Notes under the pieces: generated by a model
Told to the model about the DNA's origin: nothing
Seen by the model: the letters and a program-made list of their open reading frames with translations, nothing else
The model's database searches: none
Shown: in pieces, positions 31,070 through 43,442 of the stretch
How positions within the stretch are numbered: the stretch's first letter is position 1
How the letters are laid out: every line of letters begins with the position of its first letter
Assembly: GCF_001949145.1 (NCBI RefSeq)
Contig: NW_019091669.1
Coordinates: forward strand, 89,281 to 153,280
Reading direction: 5' to 3'
DNA from: Acanthaster planci
Lineage: Eukaryota > Echinodermata > Asteroidea > Valvatida > Acanthasteridae
Length of the DNA stretch: 64,000 nucleotides
Program-made: the position numbers and the translations under genes

Positions 31070-31780
31070 TAATAGGCCTAAGCCAACAAAGAAAAGGCGT
31101 TAAAATAGTGTCTCACGAAATTAAATGGCCGCGCCACTCGTACCAAATTAACCGAAATAAAAATATATGTAAGTTTGCTTGACCACAGTGAGGGCGCTGT
31201 CGCCAGTAAGCACGACTTGAATATGTCATATGCATAGACCCTATTAGAAATTGATATATCAATATTAATAAAAAGATATCTGTATTTTGCGATTAAATGT
31301 CAATTTCGCACGCCATTTGGAAGTGTTTGTAGGCCTACAAACGAGAAACGATAGACGCTGGTGTGTTTTTGACTTGTTCAAGTCCTAACACCGCTTTTTT
31401 TTTATCAGCAATGCATATTTGGAGTTTACTTAAGTACTGACTGACAAATGTTTCAGAACAATAACCCAAAACAGGTACTTAATTCCTTTATTTTCGTTTT
31501 AAAATTTGGGGAGAAAAAATCTGAGGCACACGTCCCAGCGCAAAGAAGGCTCCATATATTCGATTTTGAAGGATCTGACATTATCCAGATCTGACAATTC
31601 AGTCCCCCACCCTGGCTAGCAGTGGTATCGTCCTTTGTGAAACTCAAGCACGTGACCACAAATAAAAAACTGCAAACAAGCTGCATTCCATAATTTCACG
31701 CCCTTTTTGATCTCTGTGTTCAAGCGATATTTCCTCATCAAAGCATTTCTGGTGGAATAAGAACACTGCTGCCATACACG
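31070..31780. other. Intergenic, promoter side of THAP exon and Ly6 gene
   Basis: The two genes are divergent here. No TATA box or repeat was recognised. Confidence 0.5.
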
Positions 31781-31826
31781 ATGCAGACGACTGTGTGTTA
31801 TCTGTTTGTCATCTGTGCCGCCTTTG
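31781..31826 (+). CDS. Ly6/uPAR gene exon 1 (signal peptide)
   Basis: ATG followed by a hydrophobic run (VCYLFVICAAF). The donor is GTAAGA. It ends in phase 1 and joins exon 2 as Gly-Trp-Cys. Confidence 0.8.
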
Positions 31827-34800
31827 GTAAGACAACATCTTTAAACATACCAGGGACAAACGTTATTTTTTGTATTATATTAGAAGCAACAAGATTTAGG
31901 TTTGAAGATTTAGGTCGATTACTGGCATGGGTGTGCAGGGCAAAAGGAATTCATCAGACAGCTGCGTTGGTAAAGAAATAAATCAAAACAAGTTCCTGCT
32001 TTTCGAGCCAGTTGGGGAGAGCTTCAGATAATATGGCAATCTGAGAGATGCGGAGCGAAAAAAATAACCCATTAGCGTGAAAATGTCAATGCTAAACCCA
32101 CCCTGACGAATCACACGTTGGCAGTCCAGAAGCACAGTGCTTGGTGGGAATGGTGTGGCTGTGGTGATATATGTATGAATCAGTAGACACTAATCTCGCT
32201 GTTTCATGTGTACAGAATACAAACACCTTTTTACCTTAACAAAACGGACTTTTCGGTCCATCTTTCAGCCGTGTACAGATTCAACCTCCCTCCCCCCAGA
32301 AACTAAGATTGTTTATTGGGTTTTCGTACAAAGTGTCTAAATTGACTCATTGTAAATGTTATTAAAAAATTAATGTCCCGCAGGCTTAGCATGAAAAAAA
32401 AAATCATTTCAGCGGTATCAAAAAGGGGCGCTTTATCGGTACCTGGTAGACTGCCGGACAAAGAGGTTCCCGATACAAAGCTAACAATGCAAACGCCACC
32501 CTCATTGCTAAAGAGATGATTTAACAGCTTATTTGTCTTGCCATCTTATGGTCACGTGGGTATTTAGCCAGGCTCTGTGTGCTGTTGGGAAAAGTAGAAT
32601 TTACATCCCGTCAGTGTTCAGCTTTACATATTAGGCTAGAATGACGACACAGTAAGGCAACATTGCCACACAAGCTCTTTCCCCTGGTTCATTTTACATG
32701 ACAATTGCATTTACTTAACGAACGTTTTCGAGACGAGTGAATTCGGCTTAAACTTTGATTTCGCTGGTTCCAGCCATTTGGAAGCAGTGTTCGAAACTAC
32801 ATGCTCAAGCCATGAACCAGCGAAACCCAAATCTCTGCCGAATCCACTCGTTTCGGAAACGCTCTATGTCGGATATGATGTGAGCCACCACATCAGCCGT
32901 ACACAATGCAGGGAGTGGGGATGGTGAAGGCACATTAACCTACAGGAATACAAAGAGGCAAAGGCGAACCACGGCCTTGTGTGTTCCTGTATTTTTAATG
33001 AACCTGGATGCAAGTGTCATGGTTCTCCTAAACGATAGTAGCAATGGAATTTAAAAAAAAATAAAATCCACACAAAATTGCACATTTTGTACACAGTCAT
33101 TTTCAGTGTTTGTTTCACTTGTGTAGAGGGTGTTCTGCTACCTTTTGGTTCTTATGCTGATGAGCAATTTCATTTTTCATGAACAAACTTGTTATGTCAC
33201 GCTCAAAAGAAAACCAATTGGCTTGTGCATAAAACTTGTGTATGCCTATTCTTAAAAAAAAATTGCTAAGCAACATTTTCTCTTTTTATGATTCATTGCT
33301 AATGTACACAGCATAAGCAAACAAGGAAGCAACCGTTTCTCAGATTTTCTCAAAATTTCAACGGATAAACGTAGTCATGCACTAAATCACACCTTCCCTA
33401 GACGACATTATAGCAACAGTGCCCTCAGTTGTTAAAAAAAGCATGGATCATTACATAAGTCTAAAAACTTCACTCTCCAATGCATGTAGTCTCATGGGAA
33501 TGTCAAAAGTTTCATACATTAAGCAGACTACAAATTTGTAAGAAAGATATGACCAACAAAAACTCATAGCAGCTGTACTTTAAAATGTAGAGGCAAGTGC
33601 CTGCATGACCATGGAGGAAGGAACCTCTGTAAAACTTGCGTGGCTACCAAAAATACGCGAATAGTTACATGAAATAAACATTAAGTCTGTAATTACCTCA
33701 GGAAATAATGGAGATGCATCACTCGTGAGTACGGGAAGAAAGGCAAGCGTTATTGACTTAGACTCTGTTGTAGCGTGTACTGACGGGATCATTGCAGGGA
33801 ACACTGCGTTCCTAAATTATGTTAACAAGTTCATACAGAAGACCTGCTTCCATGAACTGAGGAATGTGTGTAATGTCAAACCAGAATTCTTTCTCCTTTC
33901 AGGGTCGGAGGAACTTTGAATTCGAGTAAACAATTGTTCCTTCCCTTGTACTGTGTACACGTAACAGAGAACTACACATAAAAAGTGTCTAAATTCATTT
34001 ATATTTATTTATTAACTAACTGCGCATTTAGCGCCAATTATAGGATGAAGTGATAATTAAGGCAAGGAAGAAAAGTTCACTTTTCGAGGTGAGAAGAAAA
34101 ACCCTGGATAAACATTCCAGGAAAACTCCACAGAATCAGGCAGCGACTGGTAAACCCAACCCACATGCTGACCTAGTTGGGATTCGAATTCTGGCTGGCA
34201 GACTCTAAAGACACCGTATGTGTGTTCAAGAGGTCGTCACGAACAAACTGCGAGTAAAAGAACTGGGACGGGTGGTGATTAATTAATTAAGGAGGAGTAG
34301 TAGTAAATAGGAGTAAATAGAATCAAGAAAGCCATACAAATGGACTCTCGGGGAATGGTAGTTGTCCGAAATCACCGCGCAGACATAAAAGTAACCACAA
34401 ATTCTTGGAAACTCAGGCTGATCTGGGAATAAACAAAAGGAGAAAGGTGCCTTCAGGATTTAGACCGGCTATGTTTTACATTTGTGAAATAAATATACGT
34501 TGTGGAAAAGACGTTTTAACACGAGATTTTCTTGATAACCCATAATGGGGTCAGCTACGTCATGTCTAAAATCCACCAGACGTGTTTGGTCCCCTCGACA
34601 GTAAAGAAAGGAAATGGAGGTGTCGATAGGTATCTCCAAATACCAGATATTTGTACTGGATATGTTTTTTTCACAGAAACTTTGCATGTCGTGTAAACCC
34701 TAGCCCATGTCATTTTACATGAGTGAAGTAATATTGAGAATGAAAAGCAAGTTCTATTGCGGCCTCAAACTTCGAATCGAAAGTGACACAGGTGCTGTTT

Positions 34801-37800
34801 CAAGGCCTTTCGGAATACAGCATAAAGGTCGCCTGGTAGATTAGGATATGAATTGTGACACACAGTGCTTTCGCGGTCCCCATGTTCATGAGTCTGAAGC
34901 TTGGCGCCAATAGTATAGGGCTGTGAAAGGGAAGTACAAGGCCGATTGTTGAAGGTGAATACACCATGATGAATGATGGAACGCTTGTATGACAAATTGA
35001 CAATGTCTGATATATTTTACGGTGCATTCCATTAAAGTCCTGAAATGAGTTTAACGTGATCAAATCTCGAAATTATCATTGAACTTGGCCTTGTTTTGCT
35101 GTTGGGATCTCTTTTCCCCAAATCAGTTTTGCATTCCCAATGCCACACTTTTTACAAACCCATTTTGATTTGCAATAGGTATGTGTGGTTTGTTTCCTGG
35201 GAGAGGACAAAGCACTTTTCACTTTCCGCGGGTGGCGGTCTTTCGGGGGGGGCACTCACGGGTAAGGAACTTACGAACCATTAGGGCGCCCTTATTAAAT
35301 TCTATGGTTCTCATTTCTTTTACCACTTGAGATAAGGTCGGTTGGTCGAAAAAAAATCCTTAAAAAAATGTCCAAGATGCTGGTGTAGCGCTATGCACGG
35401 ACATCAGTGGGCCACAGAAAGGTGCGGTATACCGAATGTTTACGCGAACGCCGACCGCGCTGTTGGTCGTTTGCGAAATCGTAAGTTTTCAGGGCTTTTG
35501 TTTTCAAAGGTCGTGCTGGCAAATTTTTTTCCCTTCAGTTTTTTTTGAGTTTAGGTCTTTTTAGCATGGTCGGTGGGAAAAAAAGTGTTTTTTTTCCGAG
35601 ATAGGGAGCCCAAAATAGGGTCGGTCGGAAATGAGAACCATAGAATATAAAAAGGGTGCCCTTATCATTGAAAGTGGTTTAAATTCAAGTAGTTTTTTAG
35701 CAAATTGGCTTAATTCATCCTCTTTTCATTTCTTCCGTGTTAGATTTTTCCCCGTTTAGGGAGAAAGCGCTGCCTTGCCTTCCATGCATACCCCCTTGAG
35801 CTACGCCCATGATTAATGTAGCAGGGCCAGTGAACACAGGATGCACGTTGGTTGTAAATTCATGTCTTATTCGTGCAGGGTGGTGTGCGGCTCTAGACTG
35901 CTATTCTTGCTTATTGGCATCCGGGTGTGGAGACCCGTTTGACCCAGCCAGCGCCACAACCAAGACATGTTCTAATGGGAGTGTCTGCTCGGTAAGTTGT
36001 CAGACTGTGTGTGATCAGTTTGTGCCGGAAGGTGGGTGGATGGGGATTTGCGGGGGGTATGACTTGCCCTGCCATGAAAATTTGAAAAGCGGCGGGGGGG
36101 GGATGTTCATGATACAGATGTACGTCTGTAACATGTATTCCATTCATGCAGAATCTTACATCAAAACGGCATATTGGTGACTTTTTATTGTTTTCCCTTT
36201 TGGGGGATATTGAATACAATTTAGTCACAATCCCCTTTCATTTTTTGCTCACCTCAAAAACTGGGTGATGAATCAATAGCCCATTCCCTCAGAATGTGTG
36301 GGTGGGATATACCCCACACCCCACGTGATTTACACCTATGGTGAGAATTAGTTAGCTGCGGCTAGAATTCAAGCACAAGATTATAATGGTAACGGCTGCA
36401 GTTAGTTCCCACAGATTTGTGTGTCATTCCAAGCCGCGGCAAAAGGATTCAGGTGCAGCTAAATACTGACACCGAATTTCGAAATCCTTCCTCCCCAGTA
36501 GGCCTACCTTTGTGCCCTATTTAAGCTAATGTTTTTAAGTTATGCCAGCACAAACTCTTCACATTAGCAAGTGAGATCCTAGACAGAAAACCTAAATGAT
36601 ATGTCAAGTTTAGCACATGTGCGTGCTTTCCTGTTCTTTTGTCATTCGCTTCTTTGTAAAAACAAGTAAACGAGAAACCTTTCTGAGAAATGCAGCCGGT
36701 GGAGATATTAAAAGTTGCACAGTTTCAAGAGCAGACCTCCATATTTCACAGCGTCTTTCCAGAAAGACATGGTACATGTCCAGGACAGAAAAATATGCTT
36801 CTCTTGTAGTCGATATTGAAGATGGAGTGTATGATTGTGAACCTTTCTGTTTTGAAGTGGGATCTCGTGGGTGAATAACTAAACAGAATAGAAATAGTGT
36901 TGGTGCTCTTTTTAAGACTTGCCTAAAATTGCCTTTCATCGTGTAAACGTTTTGTTTACAACACTTTAGTGCGTGTATGATGACCTTTTTTTTCTTCAGT
37001 AAATTACGGTCATCATCATGCTTTTGATATTGAAATTTTCATTGTTAAAATCCAATTTTAATGCCATGTTTAACTTCATAAATGAATACTTTATTGTACA
37101 GACGTACTTGTTTAAATTGTTCTAATTTTTTGGTTTGTCTTGTTCGTAATTGTCTGATCCTGATGACTTGCATTATTGGCCTTGTAATGTTCTGCTCATA
37201 CAGACAATATCCTAGGCTTAAGTGTAATTTCAATCTTAATAACGTTTGATTCGATCTGAGAAAAATGTGCTTTTAATCTTTTAAGCCTACTGAATTACTA
37301 TTTGATTCCACATTCAGTTAACTGTCACAGCAGAACAAGATCAAGATTGAACGAGGGAGTAAGCAGGTTCATTGAGTGAAATGATACGATTATCCGTGTT
37401 TCTCATAATAAATGTTAATTTGATTTTGAATCGAACTCGAAATTCGTAAATGAAAGCAATACCTGTGAAAAAGGCAGCACAAAGGACAGCCCCCAAGAGG
37501 CAGACACACAAGTACCTACTGCTCAACTATTTCAACTAGATAAAGAACATGTTATCCTTATTTCTAATGTTATCCTCAATTACAAAAATCTTCTGCAGGC
37601 CAAAGTATACGTTCTGGCGGGAACAACCTGTACAGCCGCGATTGCGTGGAAGCCGATAGTTGTTCGCCAGGTTGCCTAGCTACTGCTGAAGGGATGATAT
37701 GCAGTTACTGCTGTGACGATGAGGACCTTTGCAACCGCAAAGCCATCGCAGACGAAATTGCCAGCATCCTCCACTGCTATTTTTGTGCATACAGTTCGGA

Positions 37801-38862
37801 CCCCTCATCTGCGAACGTAAGCTCTCCAGGGTGCAACGATCCTTTCGACCCGACTGATACCAGGGTGCTTCAGCTGCCTTGCCCTGACGGAAAGTGCGGG
37901 GTGAGTGAAGAAAATCCTAAATCTGCTTTTAAATTCGTTGATACTAATCATGAAATAGAGATAACTCTAAAGTTTGTCCTCTATTTTGACATTATGCAGT
38001 TTATAATCTAACCCTTGACATCCACAGTTTTGTAAACATGAATTTTTTTTTTTATTTTTCGGATCCTCAGCGGATAGCTTTGGTGAACAATGAACAATTC
38101 TTGATATTCCCCATGCTATTTTGTAATCAACTAAAAATCTGTTGCTTACTTTTCCATCCTGAATATTCGAATTAATACAAGCATATGCTGACATCCAGCG
38201 AGCCCGTTTTTGTGAAGAAACTTTGTTCATAATTAAAATCTCAGAGAAGTACTATAATAACAGAATTCAAGCTGGAAACTCACTCAGTATAAGGTGGGGA
38301 TGCATATCAGGCTGGTTCTGTTTTTCGTATTTAGCTGCTGATTGGGAAATAGGGTAAATCTAAACAAAACAAGCCGGTCCTCTGCAAGCGCAGGAAAAAC
38401 ATTCCTTCCATTACTAGTGGGTATTGAGGAATCATTTGTTTTCCCCATATTCCGTTCGACATTACTGTCAAGCATTTAGTTTCTGCTGTTGGTGATGAGC
38501 CTTGATACATTTTTATTCCACTCTATTGGGCCGAGAACCGTTAACAGTTTTCCTTCCAATGGTGGAAAGGTTTATGCGATGAAACGCATTGTTTTTTTCT
38601 TTTCTGGAAGGTTATAAACACCACATTTGGTGGACACACTGCCATAAACAGGCTCTGCTTCCCCAACGCCCAGGGGGGATGCACCCCCGGCTGTGACGAC
38701 GCCTCTATCAACTGCAACACCTGCTGCTCTACCAACCTGTGTAACGGAGGGAGCGAGGGTGGCGTGGCGACCACACCTAGTGCAGCGCCGTCTCTAGAGC
38801 ACTTCTCCCTCTTGCGTATAGTGCTGATCGGGGCTGGTCTGTGCATGGTTGTCCTGCTTTAG
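31781..38862 (+). CDS. Two-domain Ly6/uPAR (three-finger) GPI-type surface protein
   Basis: Predicted extracellular membrane-anchored protein. Exons are 31781-31826 (signal peptide), 35879-35991, 37599-37900 and 38611-38862 (stop TAG). Each three-finger domain is split the same way: a first half with CYSC or CYFC and C(G/N)DPFDP, then an intron, then a second half ending in the diagnostic CCxxxxCN (YCCDDEDLCN; TCCSTNLCN). After domain 2 come a Ser/Thr/Pro linker and a hydrophobic end (IVLIGAGLCMVVLL), as in GPI-attachment signals. The parallel exon plan implies an internal domain duplication. Oddity: exon 2 ends in phase 0, but exon 3 reads correctly only if one base precedes it. So either a small exon of 3n+1 bases lies in 35992-37598, or there is a one-base error or mutation. 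The ligand is unknown. Confidence 0.85.
32720..32864. mobile_element. Small foldback MITE, copy 2 of a family
   Basis: The inverted ends read GAACGTTTTCGAGACGAGTG and GAGCGTTTCCGAAACGAGTG. The core GCTGGTTCCAGC and the GAAGCAGTGTTCGAAAC.ACATG.TCAAG block match copy 1 at 8820-8942. Confidence 0.75.
33990..34250 (-). repeat. Probable SINE or SINE-like repeat
   Basis: On the minus strand a B-box-like word GAATTCGAATCCC (near 34170-34190) precedes a T/C-rich body containing a small palindrome (CCTGGAATGTTTATCCAGG). The body ends in an AT-rich tail. The layout resembles a tRNA-derived SINE, but no convincing A box is visible. Confidence 0.4.
35284..35661. mobile_element. PIF/Harbinger-type MITE
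   Basis: Inverted ends begin GGGCGCCCTT and GGGCACCCTT and share TTCTATGGTTCTCATTTC further in (about 35 bp). They are bordered by TTA on both sides (35281-35283, 35662-35664). GGG termini and a TTA duplication fit PIF/Harbinger. Length is 378 bp with no transposase. Confidence 0.85.
35879..35991 (+). CDS. Ly6/uPAR gene exon 2 (domain 1, first half)
   Basis: The acceptor follows TCGTGCAG. It encodes LDCYSC and CGDPFDP. The donor is the consensus GTAAGT after Ser (TCG). Confidence 0.85.
35992..37598 (+). other. Ly6/uPAR gene intron 2
   Basis: No repeat was recognised. The phase mismatch between exons 2 and 3 leaves room for an unrecognised short exon here. I could not identify one. Confidence 0.6.
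37599..37900 (+). CDS. Ly6/uPAR gene exon 3 (end of domain 1, start of domain 2)
   Basis: The acceptor follows TTCTGCAG. It encodes the YCCDDEDLCN signature closing domain 1, then LHCYFC and CNDPFDP of domain 2. The donor is GTGAGT. The reading frame needs one upstream base. Confidence 0.85.
37901..38610 (+). other. Ly6/uPAR gene intron 3
   Basis: This is a 710-bp intron with consensus GTGAGT and a pyrimidine-rich acceptor. Nothing else was recognised. Confidence 0.75.
38611..38862 (+). CDS. Ly6/uPAR gene exon 4 (end of domain 2, anchor signal)
   Basis: The acceptor follows CTGGAAG. It encodes GCTPGCDD, TCCSTNLCN and the hydrophobic C-terminus, then TAG. AATAAA lies 66 bp downstream. Confidence 0.85.
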   Translation, partial: VINTTFGGHTAINRLCFPNAQGGCTPGCDDASINCNTCCSTNLCNGGSEGGVATTPSAAPSLEHFSLLRIVLIGAGLCMVVLL

Positions 38863-38928
38863 ATATGACCTGTGGCACATTTTTACGACCGGTGTATGCA
38901 AAGGCGTTTATCTACACAGAATACCTTT

Positions 38929-38934
38929 AATAAA
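38929..38934 (+). terminator. Polyadenylation signal of the Ly6/uPAR gene
   Basis: AATAAA lies 66 bp after the stop codon. Confidence 0.7.
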
Positions 38935-39057
38935 GGACTTAGTGTACCGGTACAGGAAACCTATTCAAGGCGACATACTTTAAAGCTCTGTAGAAAAGGT
39001 TGAAGCTTTTAGGACTCATGGAGCTCACATACACAGAATAATGGCTTATTCATCTCT

Positions 39058-39610
39058 CATTATAAATTGCTACAATGCTTCGCTTTGCCTCTAGTTTACA
39101 TTTCGGTGGTATTTAATGACCAGCAATGAAGTTTGGACACCTTTAGAACCGAGACAACTTCTAACAGTTGCTGTGATTATCGAAGCTGATATATATTCTA
39201 CGTCAAAGAATTTTGGCTTTATGTTAGAGGAGCTATTTTAGAAGCAAAAATCTTTGTAATAATCCGGATAGAAGTCATCGTGGAACATGAAATTAAGTGG
39301 AATCCACAGATTACAAGCTTTTAAAACAATTATTACTTTATTAAGTTTTCGTTTTGTATTGCTACAATGCTTTTGTCTCTTCTTGACATTGTGAATAATT
39401 GACAAGAGTCATTCATTTAATGACCAGCGACGAAGTTAGGACACTTGGAAACCAAGGAAACTTCCATTGCTGTGATTACTTTAGTTTAGGTGAAACATAT
39501 TTACCCTAATAGAATTTTGGCTTTATTTATAGATTTCAGGAGCACAGGATCTCGTAACAATGAGGATGGAATGTATCGTGAAACTTGAGAATTAAATTAA
39601 GTGGAACACA
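39058..39610. repeat. Imperfect tandem duplication, period about 300 bp
   Basis: Two copies (about 39058-39310 and 39355-39610) share, in order, ATTGCTACAATGCTT, TTTAATGACCAGC, GAAGTT.GGACAC, GCTGTGATTA, AATTTTGGCTTTAT and AATTAAGTGGAA. There is no coding potential. Confidence 0.65.
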
Positions 39611-42600
39611 TAGGAAGAATTATTACAACTGAGCCATGCAGCCACCAAGACTTCTAAAGACGCATGAAACCATTGCAAGGGCGAATCCATTTTTTTCGGG
39701 GAGGGGGGGGAAATTGCTAGGTTACTGGTTAGATCTGACTTGCACATAAAATATTCTTAAATGAAGAGAATCTTAAACAGATTATTCTTATCACTCAGAA
39801 ATTCTTTCAGACGCTCAGTCAGTAATGATATAGTATCGACTATTGATTCATTATGCGTGGGTTACTACATTTAAATGTGATCAGCGCCAATGTGGTAATG
39901 CTGGATTGTTCTGTGACAGGAGCAAATGTTCTTTAACCAGTGAACAAAATGACTAATCTCGTTTAATTAAAGTGGCATATGTGAAGCCTCTTCATTCTAA
40001 TGCTAGTTGAAAGGTTACCCCTTAAGTAATTCTTACATCCATTCTCATGTTACCTTTTGTTTCTTACGGTAAACCTAATATTTTTTAGTACGTGGGCTTT
40101 TTCTTTAGTGATTCGTTTTTACAATGAAACCGAAATTGAATTGAATTGCTCAAAAGCATCTCATAATCCGTATGAACATTGCTTAGTTAAACAGCAAAAT
40201 AGCAACAGTCTTTGCATAGCAAAATTACCCAGTTAACACATACTGTATTTGGGGAAACTACAAAAGATTTCTTTTTATATAATGCATTTTATTGAAACAA
40301 TGTTCCCAGGAAAGTATATATTAACACACACGCCATATAGTATACGTTACACATGACGTGTCACGTAGACGCGTTCCTGCAACATCCCCACCTTTCACCC
40401 ACAATGCACCGCGGTAAACACTGCATTACGTCATTATGTTGTAAGTCTATAGTTGGGACAGATTCAAATGCAATGCACCTGTTGCGCTGTTTCGAACATT
40501 AATACCCAAATTAACGTAAAGCACAGATGGTATGGAAACCTGGTGGATTAACAAAGGGAGGGGGGTACAGTCGACCGCTTCAAGCTGTCATGCCTGTGAT
40601 TCCATTCATTGATCCGGTTTTCGGGTCGACCAAGCATGTCCCTTATGTTAACTGTGGTAAATTGCTCGATTTCTGAAATTTGCATTTTGATCGTGGATAG
40701 ACTGCGACAGCATGACAACTCGCACAGTACTACGTCGAACCGCAACACGCTGCACCAGAACTGTCATACACATTGAATCAGCAAACTGCCATTCATAGAG
40801 GTTTATATTCGTTTAGTGGTCCGTGCCTGTCGGGTAGGAAGACCGGTCTTCCGACTTGATTTGCTAACTGTTATATGAAATGGGGGTGAGAACCAGACGA
40901 GTGAAACGTAGATTTATTCTATAGAATGAATAATGCAATCCACGTGATCAACAATCCGACAATCAGATTACGCGGATTGTGCGGGTATTGATAAATCAGG
41001 CAATTGACGAGGAGTGCAGTTTTTTTGCCACGTCGTTAGTTAGGGATGGTGTCAAGTTCTTCTTTCCGTGTACCTCGATAGCCAGATCTGGATCAGAATA
41101 CCTCAAAATCTGTCAAGCTAACAAAAAACAAAACAAACGGTAGCCTACCATCTCCCTAAAGAAATTCATTTGGGCTGAGCACTTTTCACATATTGCATTA
41201 GTCTTATTGTTGATTTTCTTCATGTTATTTAATAGCATTCATTAATACTTGAGCAATTTCCCAATTGCTATTAGTCAAAACATGGAGGAGGGACACAGAA
41301 GGCGTTACAACTCTGGCACATCGAAGTGCTCAATGATCATCGCCGCCCGGTCAGACGAACAACAGTAAACATTCAAAAATGCCTGATTACTGCCTGCAGC
41401 TTAGCCGGACAAGTGGGGCCAGTAATATCTTAGCAATATTTGTTGTGTTTTCTTTGCAATTTATTACAACTTATCGCAGTACCCAGGAAATTAAAAGAAA
41501 AAATGTCTAGTAATAACATTAGATTTATTTTTGCCGTTGTGAAATTTTTTTTTACAGATTTTGATGCCCTTTTCCATTATCTGTGCATATGATTGTAATT
41601 TTAGTTTGTCACTCTAAAACATCAGTTTTCAAAGTCTTTGTACGAGTGTGGCTAAGACTGGTCAATAACACGTTAACCACCACAGGACATTTAAGTTCAT
41701 GGAAAACAAAATGCGCTGTTTCATCACAAGGTCGTGAGATCTCATAAAATACTTTTTTGTGAACATTCCGAAATAAAAAGGATTCAAATAAAACTCAAAA
41801 TCTTTCAAACAACTTAATTTCCAAAAGAAGTTCAGAAGAAAGCGTTAGATAAGGGCAATAACTGCACATGAAACACTTCGGGTACACAGCCTAATTAAAG
41901 CAAATGCGCAAGCATTAAAATTGACAGATCACACGAAGCACAAACGATGGCCTGAATATTCAACTTCCATTCCTGCTGTACACAACGTTTTTAGGATGCA
42001 GATTACCACGAAAAATTGATCATGATTGTTCGATGATCATGGGGTACAAAGCGGGCTAATCGTTGTGAAACAGATGGTGCGAAGCAAGCATCCGCAGCGC
42101 TATGGCTATGGACACATTGGGCATGCCTGAAAGCGGTAATTGGCCAGATGTTATAGCCCGGGCAGTTCAATTTCGAAATCCTGTGCCCTTCCTCCATGGT
42201 CAAAACGCGTCACGTGACCGCAAAACATTTGATAATGCACGCTGCGTGAAAACACACTGGCACCTAGATACAAAACAGATTAAACCATTCCTATTGGAAC
42301 TCGCCACGGGATGCACCGAATCCATATAAGGAGATTCTTATGAGCTACTTGTACAAGGAAAATACAAGAAAATGGACAGGGGTGTTCAGGAAAATGAAAG
42401 TAAGATTCTTGAACAAATTCCTTACCGTTCAGTGATTTCTTTTGATTCTGACTGAATTTTGACTGAAACGGGATTTATTATTGGGAATAATTATGTGCTT
42501 GCTCAGTCTTTCCCTCGCCCCATGGCTCGCGCAATATCTGCGGATCGCGTCCTTTCTCTTGAGCTGGTCTTAGAAGGTATTCAGAAAGCCCGATGACTAT

Positions 42601-43442
42601 TGCAATCTCTGTGGCATATTATGACTTGGTTCTAGTGCAAGTGCCGTGGGTGTCATAGTTTAATTAAAGAGAAGAGAGTTAAACCTAAGGGAAGCTGAAG
42701 GCTTACGAATGCATTTCATGCTAATTAAATTCAAATTACTTCATGCAACCGTAAAAGTTTCAAACAGAATGCAATCCAGCCATATTGAAAGGGTGTGACA
42801 TGAATTACGTTTGAGCAAAAACCCAACACCCAAGTCAAGCAACCCACGCAAAAAACCAAGAGTCGTGAGAATACAAACACAACGGTTCAGGGGCAGCAGT
42901 TCTTTGAATAAACAAGATCCACACTATCCCTTACTCAACCCACATGAAAAGCTTTAAATTCTTTGCGTCAGTGAAGTTAACCAACCGTTGAGGCTGACTC
43001 ACTTGTACCTTTGTCTTCACACTGCAGTACTACATGGGCATAAACACTGTCAGATGAATAACCGTCACACAAACCTACGTAGAAAATTAGAGGTCAATGA
43101 TACCACAATGGTAGGATATACAAATGAATACTATTGCTCAGAATAAGGGAAAATCCTTTCACAAGACCGTGGGAACGGAACGAGAATGACTGGCTAGCTT
43201 TGAAGAGCGTTGCATGCTTGTAGTGTATTGCACGTGCGCCCAAGACAGTTGGTGTCCACGTTACTGTGGTAATACAGAAAGCAATCACACACAAAAAGTG
43301 CATGTGGAAAAAGTGGATTCATAGGGGAAAGTTAGAAAAAAGGAGATAATCTCTTCGACTTCATATCTGGGGGAACTTGTCGGAGAGTTATAACACAGCG
43401 CCCGCCGGAGCACTGTCCTCACGCTCAGCACGCTGAATCGAG
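39611..43442. other. Intergenic region before the Ig receptor cluster
   Basis: I see no gene or repeat that I can support. The last 100 bp must hold the promoter of the first Ig gene. A weak TTATAA lies at about 43389, roughly 50 bp before the ATG. Confidence 0.5.

Larger units (their letters stand above)
31827..35878 (+). other. Ly6/uPAR gene intron 1
   Basis: This intron carries a small foldback MITE (32720-32864), a SINE-like segment (33990-34250) and a Harbinger-type MITE (35284-35661). No gene is supported inside it. Confidence 0.7.
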
